Shown here one piece after another: positions 24,427 to 32,306 of a DNA stretch of 40,190 bases. Each line of letters starts with the position of its first letter. The first letter of the stretch is position 1. Where the stretch lies: contig CAQWMM010000011.1 in the NCBI GenBank assembly GCA_948907985.1, forward strand, positions 5,001-45,190, in the 5' to 3' direction. The notes below the pieces were generated by a model. It had not been told where the DNA came from, searched no databases, and saw only the letters and a program-made list of their open reading frames with translations. Position numbers and translations under genes: made by a program. The DNA is from an uncultured Bacillota bacterium (GTDB lineage: Bacteria; Bacillota; Dehalobacteriia; UBA4068; UBA4997).

Positions 24427-24468
24427 ATTTGTATAATTATACTATAATATACGGTCAAAACAGCATAA

Positions 24469-24508
24469 AAAAAGTTGCAATCCGATTTTTATAAGATTGC
24501 AACTTTTT
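24469..24508. terminator. Bidirectional intrinsic terminator between the two prophages
   Basis: A 14-bp perfect stem (AAAAAGTTGCAATC with GATTGCAACTTTTT) with A- and T-tracts on both sides terminates in either direction. It lies between the probable prophage end and the tail tube gene of the second phage. Confidence 0.85.
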
Positions 24509-24617
24509 CTTTAATTTTGCACCTGTTTAACGGCTAGACACCGCTATTTATCAGCTTTTCACGCTTTTTTACGGGTTTTTGCACTTGCTTTTTGGGGGTT
24601 ATACTCTTTTGTATTCT

Positions 24618-25082
24618 TTATGAAAACTCACATTTCTCCGGCAAATCCCAGCTTTCAAAGGTGCCGGAAAGATCCTCGTCCAAATAATCCTCGCCGGCCT
24701 GGAATTTAGCCAGCGTAAAGCTATCGCACAGACATCCCCGGTGGACAATCGTCTGCCGCCCCACCGCGCTGGAGGGATCCTCGTTGGACACCTGAATTTC
24801 AAAATAGGGCATATAGCCGGTTTTCTGGTAATTATCGGCCAATTCCCGGAAAACCGATTGATTGTAGTGCGCCTTACCGCTCCAGGTGCCCTTGCCGCCG
24901 GAAGATTTATGCCCCATACCGACCTTGCCCAAAATCGGCACCTCTTTCACATTCACTTCCCATTTGCTCTCAAACTCGGTCATACTCATAAAATTATAGC
25001 GCCTGCCCTCAATCGTAATAAAACATTCGGCAGTAGAGCCATAGATTGCGTCCATGGCGTTCATTATTGGATTATTTGCCAT
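24618..25082 (-). CDS. Tail tube protein of second phage (XkdM-like)
   Basis: 154 residues. It starts MANNPIMNAMDAIYGSTAECFITIEGRRYNFM and contains GKVGMGHKSSGGKGTWSGKAHYN, which is strongly typical of XkdM tail tube proteins of PBSX-type phages. It follows the sheath gene by 13 bp. It is only distantly similar to the tube protein at 3200, showing a different phage. The last residues (LPEKCEFS) may be natural or altered. No further tail gene follows before the Mu-like prophage. Confidence 0.88.
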   Translation of the reverse strand: MANNPIMNAMDAIYGSTAECFITIEGRRYNFMSMTEFESKWEVNVKEVPILGKVGMGHKSSGGKGTWSGKAHYNQSVFRELADNYQKTGYMPYFEIQVSNEDPSSAVGRQTIVHRGCLCDSFTLAKFQAGEDYLDEDLSGTFESWDLPEKCEFS

Positions 25083-25095
25083 TATTCATCCCCCT

Positions 25096-26151
25096 TTAAG
25101 CCACCGTAACGGTCATATAGAGCTTACCCATCGCGTTTACCACCGTTACCAAATCAGTTACCACAACCGCCTTTTTGCTGCTGCCCTGCTCCACCAGCAC
25201 GTCAGATTCGGAAAAATTCTCAATCGCCCGAATACTTTCCAACTGGCGGTGGTGCGCCACAATATCCGACCACAGCGAGAGCCGCCCCGCCGCGTCGTTA
25301 GGCACAACCCCCAGATATTTGGTGTTGAACAGCACCGCAATATCATTGCCAATCTGATCCATAACCCGCACCGTCTGATTATCCTGGAAAATCTCGCCCT
25401 GCGTATCGCTGGTGGTTACCATGCTGTTAATATCCGTCAAAACCCGAATATCCGCGCCCACCTTGTGCAGAGTGAACTCGCCGGCCTTAATCGCCTTTTT
25501 AAGTTCGTTTTGGGTATAATCCGCCGCCACCGTAAACTCACCGTTATATTTGCGGTTCTGGTTGCTCTTATTCACCTCGCAGCCGGCAGACGCGCCAACC
25601 ACCCAATAAACCAAACTGGCCGCGCTCCAGCCCTCGTCCAGAACGTCGTTTTTGACGTTAATCGTCCCCAGATAATCCGCCGCCAGATTGTGCAGCACCA
25701 GCTGAAACTTGACGCCCATTTCATCGCGCAGGCGTTTCACAAAGGCCGCGTAAAGCCCCTTGGTAACCGCATCAGTTACCACCGCGCCCATGGTGTTATA
25801 GGTGTAGGCCTCAATCTTGTCCAGATATTTCTGGTGGCTCTGCCCGCTAACCTCGCCGTTTTCGCCGCCGGTCAGATTTATTCCGGCGGTGGCTGTCAAT
25901 TCTGCCGCCGGCTTAAACCGCACAAAATCATTAGCCCGCAAATCCGCCGCCGTGGCCGCCGTCTGCTCGTCCACCAGCGCCGCGCCAAGATAAGTCTGCA
26001 CATCGAACAAATCTTCATTATCCGCGTTAACCTGCACCACAATTCGCAGGTCGTTGCCCCTCACGCCGGAATGGCGCGCCTCGGCCAAATCGTTAGCCGC
26101 CTTTTGGCCACCGGAGGTCAGTTTATAGGCATAAAGCGTCCGGTTTTTCAA
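25096..26151 (-). pseudogene. Tail sheath protein of second phage, N-terminus missing
   Basis: 351 residues remain. They start within NRTLYAYKLTSGGQKA, which in complete XkdK proteins lies about 100 residues in. ARHSGVRGNDLRIVV and DKIEAYTYNTMGAVVTDAVTKGLYAAF are clear XkdK sheath segments, and the C-terminus is intact. The frame runs back only to the hairpin repeat at 26144-26202, where phage sequence stops. A TTG there could start translation, but a sheath without its N-terminal domain should not work. The break marks the left edge of the inserted regulator array. Confidence 0.88.
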
Positions 26152-26202
26152 TAAAAAAGCTGACCTGCAATCGTTAGATTTTTTCTAACTTTTACAGGTC
26201 AG
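26144..26202. repeat. 59-bp repeat copy A with bidirectional terminator hairpin
   Basis: Contains TTTTTCAATAAAAAA and the compound hairpin CTGACCTG...CAGGTCAG with inner GTTAGA/TCTAAC, flanked by T-runs on both sides. A nearly identical copy is at 27270-27328, 1126 bp away. Each copy ends a leftward XRE gene and abuts tail sheath sequence. Confidence 0.88.
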
Positions 26203-26236
26203 TTTTTAATTATATAAACAAAATATATTTGCCAAT

Positions 26237-26563
26237 TTATTTTTTACAAGCATTCGCATATATTTGTAAAATCGTTAAAGCATCATCACGCTGTTGTTGC
26301 GACAAATCATTCAAAATATCAACCATAGGATTTTTAAGAGAATATGATGAATCCCCCAATAATAGATAATCAATACTAAAGTTTAACGCCTTACTCAAAC
26401 TTATAAGGGTATTTAGAGAAACACCTTTTTCCCCACGTTCCAGGGCTTGATAAAAACGTATACCGATACCGGCTTTTTCGGCTATGTGTTCCTGTGATAA
26501 GTTTAGTGTATTACGCCTATTACGAATACGTTCACCAAATATCACTCGTTCTTTAGGTGTCAA
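26237..26563 (-). CDS. XRE-family regulator 1
   Basis: 108 residues. FGERIRNRRNTLNLSQEHIAEKAGIGIRFYQALERGEKGV is an XRE helix-turn-helix, followed by SIDYLLLGDSS and a short helical tail (DILNDLSQQQRDDALTILQ), as in small Bacillota phage and element repressors. It is followed at 35 bp by hairpin A. It is AT-rich compared with the phage genes either side. It probably forms a two-gene unit with the next regulator. Confidence 0.85.
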   Translation of the reverse strand: MTPKERVIFGERIRNRRNTLNLSQEHIAEKAGIGIRFYQALERGEKGVSLNTLISLSKALNFSIDYLLLGDSSYSLKNPMVDILNDLSQQQRDDALTILQIYANACKK

Positions 26564-26650
26564 TTCATCTCACTCTCCTTACAGTTCGTATTTTACAACA
26601 AAAAGTTCATGTTTATTACGATTCAAGGCTCGTTTTTACTCCTATAGAAA

Positions 26651-26953
26651 TTACAAATCCGATAAAAACTCTTTCTTTAATCTTTCTACCACATCTAAAA
26701 TTGTTTGTTGCTGACTAGCACTTAAATCATCCAAGTAGAGGTATGAACGATTAGTTATTCCCAGCATATAATCAACAGAAGTATTATAAAGAATAGCCAG
26801 TTTTACAAGTTGCTCCGCTCTTGGCATAATTGTATTACGTTCATAACCACTTATGGTAGAACGAGTAACATCAAGACGTCTAGCAACATCAACTTGCGAA
26901 AGATTTTTGGCCTCTCTAAGTTCTTTCAAACGTAAACCAAAATCATAAACCAT
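26651..26953 (-). CDS. XRE-family regulator 2
   Basis: 100 residues. LRLKELREAKNLSQVDVARRLDVTRSTISGYERN is an XRE domain, followed by TSVDYMLGITNR and a helical end. AAAGGAGGGAGAACG precedes the ATG. It is divergent from a truncated SLOG gene, with an inverted repeat between them, so it probably controls that promoter and its own. Confidence 0.86.
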   Translation of the reverse strand: MVYDFGLRLKELREAKNLSQVDVARRLDVTRSTISGYERNTIMPRAEQLVKLAILYNTSVDYMLGITNRSYLYLDDLSASQQQTILDVVERLKKEFLSDL

Positions 26954-26985
26954 CGTTCTCCCTCCTTTCTCGCTTTATATTCTAC

Positions 26986-27012
26986 AATACACCACGATAG
27001 TATAAGTGTATT
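26986..27012. promoter_or_regulatory. Operator-like inverted repeat between XRE 2 and SLOG fragment
   Basis: AATACAC and GTGTATT form perfect 7-bp arms, 13 bp apart, about 33 bp upstream of the XRE 2 start and overlapping a TATACT hexamer on the minus strand. A site for the adjacent regulator is likely. Confidence 0.6.
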
Positions 27013-27038
27013 ATTTATCTAAAAATAGACATTTATAA

Positions 27039-27067
27039 TTGACAAGCCCTTTTATATGATGTAAAAT
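27039..27067 (+). promoter_or_regulatory. Sigma-A promoter before the SLOG fragment
   Basis: TTGACA, a 17-bp spacer and TAAAAT on the plus strand, 39 bp upstream of the SLOG fragment ATG. Confidence 0.75.
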
Positions 27068-27106
27068 TAAACCACAATCACATAAATTAAGGAATTAAAA
27101 TACGAT

Positions 27107-27232
27107 ATGAAAAGTTGCGCTTTCACCGGCCACCGTCCGCAAAGCCTACCTTGGGGATTTAACAAAGCAGATAAAAACTGCCTAAAGCTGAAAAAAATGT
27201 TAAATAAACAAATAATCTTACCTTTTCCGTAA
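27107..27232 (+). pseudogene. SLOG/DUF1273 gene fragment (N-terminal 41 codons)
   Basis: MKSCAFTGHRPQSLPWGFN, the signature start of DUF1273/YpsA-type SLOG proteins, breaks off after KQIILPFP at a stop. A good promoter and AAGGAAT site precede it. Sequence immediately downstream belongs to a sheath gene fragment on the other strand. It is a close relative of the start of the SLOG gene at 27657, so the module was duplicated and this copy lost its 3' part. Confidence 0.85.
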
Positions 27233-27272
27233 GCACAACGCCATTGGCAATATAGGTGCAGGCTTCAATTTT
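27219..27272 (-). pseudogene. Short tail sheath gene fragment
   Basis: Minus-strand reading gives EKIEACTYIANGVVLTEKV, similar to DKIEAYTYNTMGAVVTDAV of the sheath gene at 25096. The DNA ataggtgcaggcttcaat also matches that gene closely. It abuts hairpin copy B, just as the larger sheath remnant abuts copy A. Confidence 0.6.
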
Positions 27273-27328
27273 TTCAATAAAAAAACTGACCTGCAATCGT
27301 TAGATTTTTTCTAACTTTTACAGATCAG
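27270..27328. repeat. 59-bp repeat copy B with terminator hairpin
   Basis: Same hairpin as copy A (one changed base in the outer stem) and the same TTTTTCAATAAAAAA flank. It terminates the XRE 3 gene, whose stop is 20 bp away. Confidence 0.88.
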
Positions 27329-27348
27329 CTTAATTTCTTCAATTAATT

Positions 27349-27555
27349 TTAATCTTTGTCTGGTATATATTCAGCAATATCTTCCAATTTGCAATCTAAA
27401 ATCTCACACAATTTATTAAGAGTATGTGTTGTAACAGGCATATTCTTTTGCAATCTTTGAACAGTTGCATGGCTCATTTCATTTTTAATCCTTAAGGTAT
27501 AAGTAGTAGCTTTCTTCTTTTTCATCGTTTCCCATAATGGCGCATAAGAAATCAT
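27349..27555 (-). CDS. XRE-family regulator 3
   Basis: 68 residues from the ATG at 27555, chosen for AAAGGGGGAATTGCA upstream. TYTLRIKNEMSHATVQRLQKNMPVTTHTLNKLCEILDCKLEDIAEYIPD is a compact Cro/C1-type helix-turn-helix with its typical C-terminal ILDCKLEDI. It is divergent from the SLOG gene at 27657 with a large palindrome between, paralleling regulator 2 and the SLOG fragment. Confidence 0.87.
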   Translation of the reverse strand: MISYAPLWETMKKKKATTYTLRIKNEMSHATVQRLQKNMPVTTHTLNKLCEILDCKLEDIAEYIPDKD

Positions 27556-27582
27556 TGCAATTCCCCCTTTACAAATCATATT

Positions 27583-27626
27583 ATGGCTGATATAATGGTC
27601 ATATAATATGGCCATTATTTAGCCAT
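27583..27626. promoter_or_regulatory. 44-bp compound operator between XRE 3 and SLOG gene
   Basis: Nested arms ATGGCT...AGCCAT and ATAATGG...CCATTAT surround a TCATATAATATGG centre. It occupies most of the space between the divergent XRE 3 and SLOG starts and covers possible -10 hexamers on both strands. It should be the binding site of XRE 3. Confidence 0.72.
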
Positions 27627-27656
27627 ACAGTAATGTAAAGAAAGGCATTATTGTAT

Positions 27657-28190
27657 ATGAATTATAAAACTTGTGCATTCACCGGCCACCGACCACAAAG
27701 CCTACCCTGGAGATTCAACGAAACAGACCAAAATTGCCTAAAGCTAAAAAAGATACTAAACGCCCAAATTGTAAAGTTAACATAATATGGCTATACTGAT
27801 TTTCTCTCCGGTATGGCGTTGGGCGTTGACACTTGGGCGGCAGAAATCGTATTGACTTTAAGAGAAACAAATCCTGCCCTAAAACTCCACTGTATTCTGC
27901 CTTGTAAAACCCAGGTGGCCAAATGGTCAGTTTCAGCGCAGGAACGCTATAAAAAAATTTTAGAGCAGGCCGACAGCACAGTTTACACCAGCCGCAATTA
28001 TTATCCGAACTGTATATTGGAACGCAACCGCTTTCTGGTTGAAAATGCCGCACTGCTGCTAGCCGTGTATGACGCACGCAGGCAACGCAGCGGCGCCGGC
28101 GCAACCCTGCGCTATGCGCAAAAGCTTGGGCGCAAAATAATTATCGTCAACCCCATATCATTAAAAATAAAAGGAATGGAGCAAATATGA
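27657..28190 (+). pseudogene. SLOG/DUF1273 family gene with one in-frame nonsense codon
   Basis: The frame encodes 177 residues: MNYKTCAFTGHRPQSLPW at the start, then LSGMALGVDTWAAEIVL (the ligand-binding glycine loop), LHCILPCKTQVAKW, LERNRFLVENAALLLAVYDA and KIIIVNP, all DUF1273/YpsA SLOG landmarks. The only break is a TAA at 27783-27785 after QIVKLT, where GAA would fit; everything before and after is in one frame. Translation could restart at ATG 27813 but would lose the GHRP strand. It overlaps the next gene by 4 bp. The family senses or makes nucleotide-derived ligands. Confidence 0.88.
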
Positions 28191-28906
28191 AGAATATATT
28201 TAAGCACAGCGAAGAAGAAATTACTTACAATTGTTTTTTAGCCTGTATGACAAGCTGTTGTATCTGCATAATTTTATTTGCCCTGATTACCTTACAGGTC
28301 AACCATAAAATAAATAAAAACACAACAGACTTATTAAATATGCTCGCCGCTTATCTGGCAACGGCCACTGATGATGAGTATAACGAAATTGCCCAGCAGA
28401 TAAGGCACGATTTAATTCTCCATACCGACGCCAAACGGCTGGCGCAGTATATCCCGAATACTGCCGAGGATTGCCCAACCTGCCAAAGTGATTATCCCGG
28501 TCAGGTATATCTTGCAGCGCTCAACACAGGCGAACTTTATTCTATGGATAGCGAAACCCCGCAGCCAGACGGTACCATATCTTTCAGCGGCGGCTATGAT
28601 GAAATAAGTCAAACCAGCTTGAATATTGCTTATGGGTTCAGTCCAGATTATGATTTGGCCGATTTGCGCCAAAAATATGATACAATCAGCCTACATAGAA
28701 TGAAGACTATTTTCTGTGATGATTGTATTGACAAAATTCTGGCGGCCATTGAGGGGCAGCGCCTAACCTCTTTTGTTATATTTATACCACAGGAGCAAGC
28801 GATCTATCCAATTAGTGAAGATACAAAAATACAATCTATCAACCATACATTGTCGATATATTTTGATAACGAATCTAAAGAAATGAAAATCCTATACAGC
28901 CATTAA
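28187..28906 (+). CDS. Single-pass membrane protein with two CxxC motifs, partner of the SLOG gene
   Basis: 239 residues. The ATG overlaps the SLOG stop (ATGA). One membrane helix (about residues 17-38, CFLACMTSCCICIILFALITL) is followed by a 200-residue soluble domain with DCPTCQSDY and FCDDCIDKI, two CxxC pairs that could bind metal or form disulfides, and AALNTGELYSMD. It has no recognised family. Coupling to a SLOG protein suggests the SLOG product signals to a membrane partner. The stop lies exactly at the edge of the phage capsid gene, so this is the right border of the inserted module. Confidence 0.72.
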   Translation: MKNIFKHSEEEITYNCFLACMTSCCICIILFALITLQVNHKINKNTTDLLNMLAAYLATATDDEYNEIAQQIRHDLILHTDAKRLAQYIPNTAEDCPTCQSDYPGQVYLAALNTGELYSMDSETPQPDGTISFSGGYDEISQTSLNIAYGFSPDYDLADLRQKYDTISLHRMKTIFCDDCIDKILAAIEGQRLTSFVIFIPQEQAIYPISEDTKIQSINHTLSIYFDNESKEMKILYSH

Positions 28907-30032
28907 TCCGCGCCAGCGGAATGGCCTTGTGGTTGATGTAAGAGCGTTTATTCTCCGCCGTTTCGCCGAAATGAACCAACGCCCAATTCTGGCCGTTTTG
29001 CAGCTCCGCGTCAGTTGGGGACAAGCTGGCCTGCGACTTCTTCTCATAGCTGATACCATAAGGCGCAAAAACCTTACGCTGCCGCACATAAAGCGTATCC
29101 TCACCGCCGTTCGTTTTCGGGTTTCTGTCCATTTCCACCGGCACCTTGGCGCCAATATCTTCAAAGGCAATCGCCCCCGCGCCCATAATGTAGGTGGTGT
29201 ATTTGGTCTGCGCCGGAACCGCCGGCACATAGCCGGCCTGCCCCTCGGTACCCACCGCCGGAGTTGCCGCCACTTCCTCCACCGGCATATCGTCGTCAAT
29301 CACTACCAACTTGCCGTTCCAGGTGTAAAGTTCCAAATCCCGTTGCACGCCCTCCGCGTCGGTGTATTTCAAATGCGAAACCAGATTCATATTTTCCAGG
29401 TTGGTAGCCACGTCAGAGTGCATAAACACCAGACTGAACTTTTTCTTGTTCGCCCCACAGGCCTGGTTAGCGGCGCTGTTCAAGGTGGTGGCGGTGATTT
29501 TGCCGTCGCCCTGCGCCGACACGTCATAAGTATGTTTCTGCACAAACTCGGCGTTCTTGCCGCCGCTCATCGCGAATACGCCCTGCAAAATTACCAAAAT
29601 CGTCCGCTGGTCGAGGTTATCGAAATACTCGCCCACCTGTTCGGCCACATTCTGCATAAAATCCACCCCGCTCCTGCTCCCTGCGGTCGCTGGACTTCCG
29701 TTGGTCGCGGTAATATCCTGGCTAAAATCCTTTTCCACCCAGGCCTTAGCCCGGCCAACAACTACCATGCCCTGCTCAAAGGTCTTGGTGCTGGTGGCCG
29801 AAATATCGGTCTGGCCGTCATAGTTGACCGCCTCGCCGTCCAGCAGCCCGCGCATCGCCAGCCGGGAATAAGCCGTGCCGTTCTCGCTGCTGAAAACCGC
29901 CTGAATTTCGGCGTTGCGCGCCAGCGCCTTGGATTTGACAATTTCATTCATTGTCAAATTGGGTACCCGGCCCACCATATAGCGAAAAACCTCCGGGTTA
30001 AAGCTTTTCGCGTCAAATTTTGTGTTTGCCAT
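28875..30032 (-). CDS. Major capsid protein of second phage, C-terminus altered
   Basis: 385 residues. It begins MANTKFDAKSFNPEVFRYMVGRVPN and contains the long beta-rich core with HTYDVSAQGDGKI, LVFMHSDVATNLENMNLV and YTWNGKLVVIDDDMP, typical of a major capsid/coat group in Bacillota phages with an upstream GP20-type scaffold. The frame leaves phage sequence after IPLARI and ends in NGCIGFSFL, which is antisense to the end of the membrane protein gene. Only a few terminal residues seem lost. No connector genes follow. Confidence 0.85.
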   Translation of the reverse strand: MANTKFDAKSFNPEVFRYMVGRVPNLTMNEIVKSKALARNAEIQAVFSSENGTAYSRLAMRGLLDGEAVNYDGQTDISATSTKTFEQGMVVVGRAKAWVEKDFSQDITATNGSPATAGSRSGVDFMQNVAEQVGEYFDNLDQRTILVILQGVFAMSGGKNAEFVQKHTYDVSAQGDGKITATTLNSAANQACGANKKKFSLVFMHSDVATNLENMNLVSHLKYTDAEGVQRDLELYTWNGKLVVIDDDMPVEEVAATPAVGTEGQAGYVPAVPAQTKYTTYIMGAGAIAFEDIGAKVPVEMDRNPKTNGGEDTLYVRQRKVFAPYGISYEKKSQASLSPTDAELQNGQNWALVHFGETAENKRSYINHKAIPLARINGCIGFSFL

Positions 30033-30054
30033 TAATCATCATCCTTTCTTTTCT

Positions 30055-30627
30055 CTACTTCAATTCTGCGCCCGGGTTCTGCTGCACATAGGCGCAAAGC
30101 TCGTCATAACTCATTTTGCGGGTGTCTGCCTGCCCCTGCGGAACTCCGCCGCTGCCCGCCGCCGGCTGAAAACCGCGGAAAGTTGCCTGTTGCTGCTGTG
30201 CCGCAAACAAATAGCCGTCCGATTTCTGCAAGGCTTCCAACTGCTCCTGCCAGCCGGCAAGCCTGCCGTCCTCGCCCAGCTGCACATTGGTCAAATCCAG
30301 CAGCGCCCGCACCGCCTTGTTGTTCCTGGCTCCGGCAGCCGTCAGAGTGTTGTCAATAGCGTTATCCAGCTTTAATTGCTGCAACTCGGCCTTATGCGCT
30401 TTTTGCTGCTCGGCGTTTTGCTGCTGCAATGTTTGAATTTGCGACCGTAGGGAGTCGCGCTCTATACGCGATTTTTGCAGCTCTGCATTATCGCCGCTGG
30501 CCTTTTTCAGGCTTTCCAGCTGCTTATCTCGCTCTTTCAACGTCTTTTGCAGCACAGTAATTTCTGCCAGCACCTTTTCGGCCTGCTCATCCGTCAAGCC
30601 CAGAGCCTGCAATTCCTCTTTGTTCAT
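30055..30627 (-). CDS. Scaffold protein of second phage (GP20 family)
   Basis: 190 residues. The N-terminal MNKEELQALGLTDEQAEKVL and a long coiled coil (about residues 25-90) with a KLDNAIDNTLTAAGARNNKAVRALLDL core are classic for the GP20 minor structural/scaffold family. The C-terminus is glutamine- and glycine-rich. GGAGGAAAAAG precedes the ATG. It is just upstream of the capsid gene, as expected. Confidence 0.92.
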   Translation of the reverse strand: MNKEELQALGLTDEQAEKVLAEITVLQKTLKERDKQLESLKKASGDNAELQKSRIERDSLRSQIQTLQQQNAEQQKAHKAELQQLKLDNAIDNTLTAAGARNNKAVRALLDLTNVQLGEDGRLAGWQEQLEALQKSDGYLFAAQQQQATFRGFQPAAGSGGVPQGQADTRKMSYDELCAYVQQNPGAELK

Positions 30628-30665
30628 AAATCTTTTTCCTCCTTTTTGATTTTAGGTATATAAAA

Positions 30666-30691
30666 AAGCACCATGTATACACACAGTGCTT
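30666..30691 (-). terminator. Terminator upstream of scaffold gene
   Basis: On the minus strand AAGCAC-n14-GTGCTT is followed by TTTTATA, an intrinsic terminator with a short stem. A second hairpin (GGAGC/GCTCC) lies at about 30722-30743. Confidence 0.6.
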
Positions 30692-30744
30692 AAAAGTTAT
30701 TCAGTTTTTTTGCATAAGGAAAGGAGCCGCGTTTCCACAGCTCC

Positions 30745-30855
30745 TTAAAGAGTGGTTATTTGGCAGGCGTGGCATTCTCCTGCATCTCTCATATCCGCCC
30801 CAAGGGGAAGATATTGTCAAGCCAGCGGCGTGTGGACGGCCACGAAATTTTCCAC
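30745..30855 (-). pseudogene. Small phage gene with early nonsense codon
   Basis: GTG start with GAGAGG upstream, then VENFVAVHTPLA, TGA at 30817-30819, and in the same frame QYLPLGADMRDAGECHACQI to a TAA. The single break (CGA or TGG to TGA would fit) splits a 36-residue frame that has two cysteines in CHAC. It sits between the MuF and scaffold genes, where small proteins of this type often occur. Function is unknown. Confidence 0.55.
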
Positions 30856-30887
30856 CTCAAATAACCTCTCAAAATTCTTTTCAACTT

Positions 30888-31142
30888 TTAGGAAAGATAT
30901 TTGCGGGTATGCTCTGTCTGCTCAAATGCCACTCTACCATTATCAATAAAAATTTTAAGAACAATCGGTGCAGGCGTTTCGTTTCTTAATCCCTCTTTGC
31001 CTTTTTGAGAATCATGATATTGTAACCAAATATCATTTTTCCCCCAACACTGTGGCAATCGCTTAGCTTTTTCAAAGCTTAAACCTTGAGAAATACAATA
31101 TTGTTCTATTTCTTTCTCATATTTTGAAAATAGTTTGCACAT
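30888..31142 (-). CDS. Putative immunity or partner protein for the MuF-JAB protein
   Basis: 84 residues from the ATG at 31142, with AGGAG eight bases upstream and 4 bp after the MuF-JAB stop. MCKLFSKYEKEIEQYCISQGL is helical and charged. The rest is a short alpha/beta domain with PAPIVLKIFIDNGRVAFEQ. No family was recognised. Small genes directly after MuF-toxin fusions usually encode the cognate immunity protein, which is the basis of the call. Confidence 0.6.
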   Translation of the reverse strand: MCKLFSKYEKEIEQYCISQGLSFEKAKRLPQCWGKNDIWLQYHDSQKGKEGLRNETPAPIVLKIFIDNGRVAFEQTEHTRKYLS

Positions 31143-31146
31143 AATA

Positions 31147-32127
31147 TCAACTCCTATGTTCATACGTTCTGAAATTGCCCTTAGAATTGTAAATTACAGC
31201 ACTACGTTGAGCAAAACAATCCAAAATTTCATAATCACCATCAGAGGGTTGCATTGCTAAAAAATCCATCCCCGGATGAGTGTGTCCGCTCCAGCGATAG
31301 CCCTGTTTGGCGAGTTGTTCTGCTTCTTCCAAGCCAATATTTACCATATAGGCATTTCCACGAACAATCAAGCGTTCATTGCCTTTGGTAAACATAGCAA
31401 ATTCATCACCAGTTTTAGCCGTCAGCGCCGCCAAATCCGGCATATTTGCAGACTTTTTCGGTACAACAGTCCTGCTGTCATATTCCGGCAGCTTCTCCAA
31501 CAGCTTTTGCTGACGGTTATTTAATTCAACATCAAAAAGCAAAACAGCATTCGGATTGCCCTTGCCGGTATGCTTTTGCTCAACAGGGCTATCCATACTG
31601 AAAATACCCACATTACCACTTCCTGCTTTTATTATACCACCTTTGCTCACCTCCTGCAAGCCACTTTTATCACCACCGCCAACAAACTTTTCCCGCCACT
31701 CTTTATAAGTCATATCCGCCGGTACATAATACGTTTTACCGTCCTCATCTCTGGCCGCTCTTTCGCCACCCAAACTGAACTCATCATCAAAATAAGGCAC
31801 GGTGGTACTGCGGCAGTTGACGTGAAACGGCGGCGCAGTTACGCCCGGCTCAAAATCGCTCATCGGTTTAACTTCTCCGTCCGCCTGCTGGCAAATCTCC
31901 GAGGTATGGCTATCCAGCGTGGCCACAATCTCGAACCGCTCAACCCCAAGGTCGCTAAAACAGTCCCGCTGCGCCGCGCTGCTGAAATAAGCCTGCTCGG
32001 TCATCATCAGCCGCCCGGCGTTGGTTCGGGAGGTCTGCATTTTCCTAGCCAGTGCGTCAATCGCCTTTTGCGGCTCCTGCCCCAACATAATATTTCTTGT
32101 CAGCTCGGTGTGCAGATTATCGCAATT
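31147..32127 (-). pseudogene. MuF minor head protein fused to a JAB/JAMM-type domain, N-terminus missing
   Basis: From the ATG at 32088, 313 residues; the phage reading frame continues upstream as NLHTELTRNI before homology stops near 32127. The first ~100 residues are a MuF domain (TSRTNAGRLMMTEQAYFSSAA, PPFHVNCRSTT). After a linker, residues 180-313 form a second domain with SGHTHPG (His269, His271) and PSDGD (Ser282, Asp285), the JAMM metal-binding pattern HxHP...SxxD. Such C-terminal extensions of MuF proteins act as delivered toxins or effectors in phages. The helical head-binding N-terminus has been replaced by the restriction island. Confidence 0.82.
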
Positions 32128-32231
32128 AGAAAGATTATACTACCTCTTTCGGGGAAATTAATACTTATCTTGATAAAATAAATTAACAACAGCTTCAAAA
32201 CCAAAGCTTATATTAAGTAATTTTTCTTCTA

Positions 32232-32260
32232 TTGACAATACACTTTTTTCACTATATAAT
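32232..32260 (+). promoter_or_regulatory. Consensus promoter of the methyltransferase genes
   Basis: TTGACA, a 17-bp spacer and TATAAT, a perfect sigma-A promoter, 46 bp before the first methyltransferase ATG. A strong constitutive promoter suits the protective half of a restriction system. Confidence 0.92.
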
Positions 32261-32306
32261 AAAACACATAAAAGTTTCAACTTATTTTAAAATAAAGGAT
32301 TTTTTT

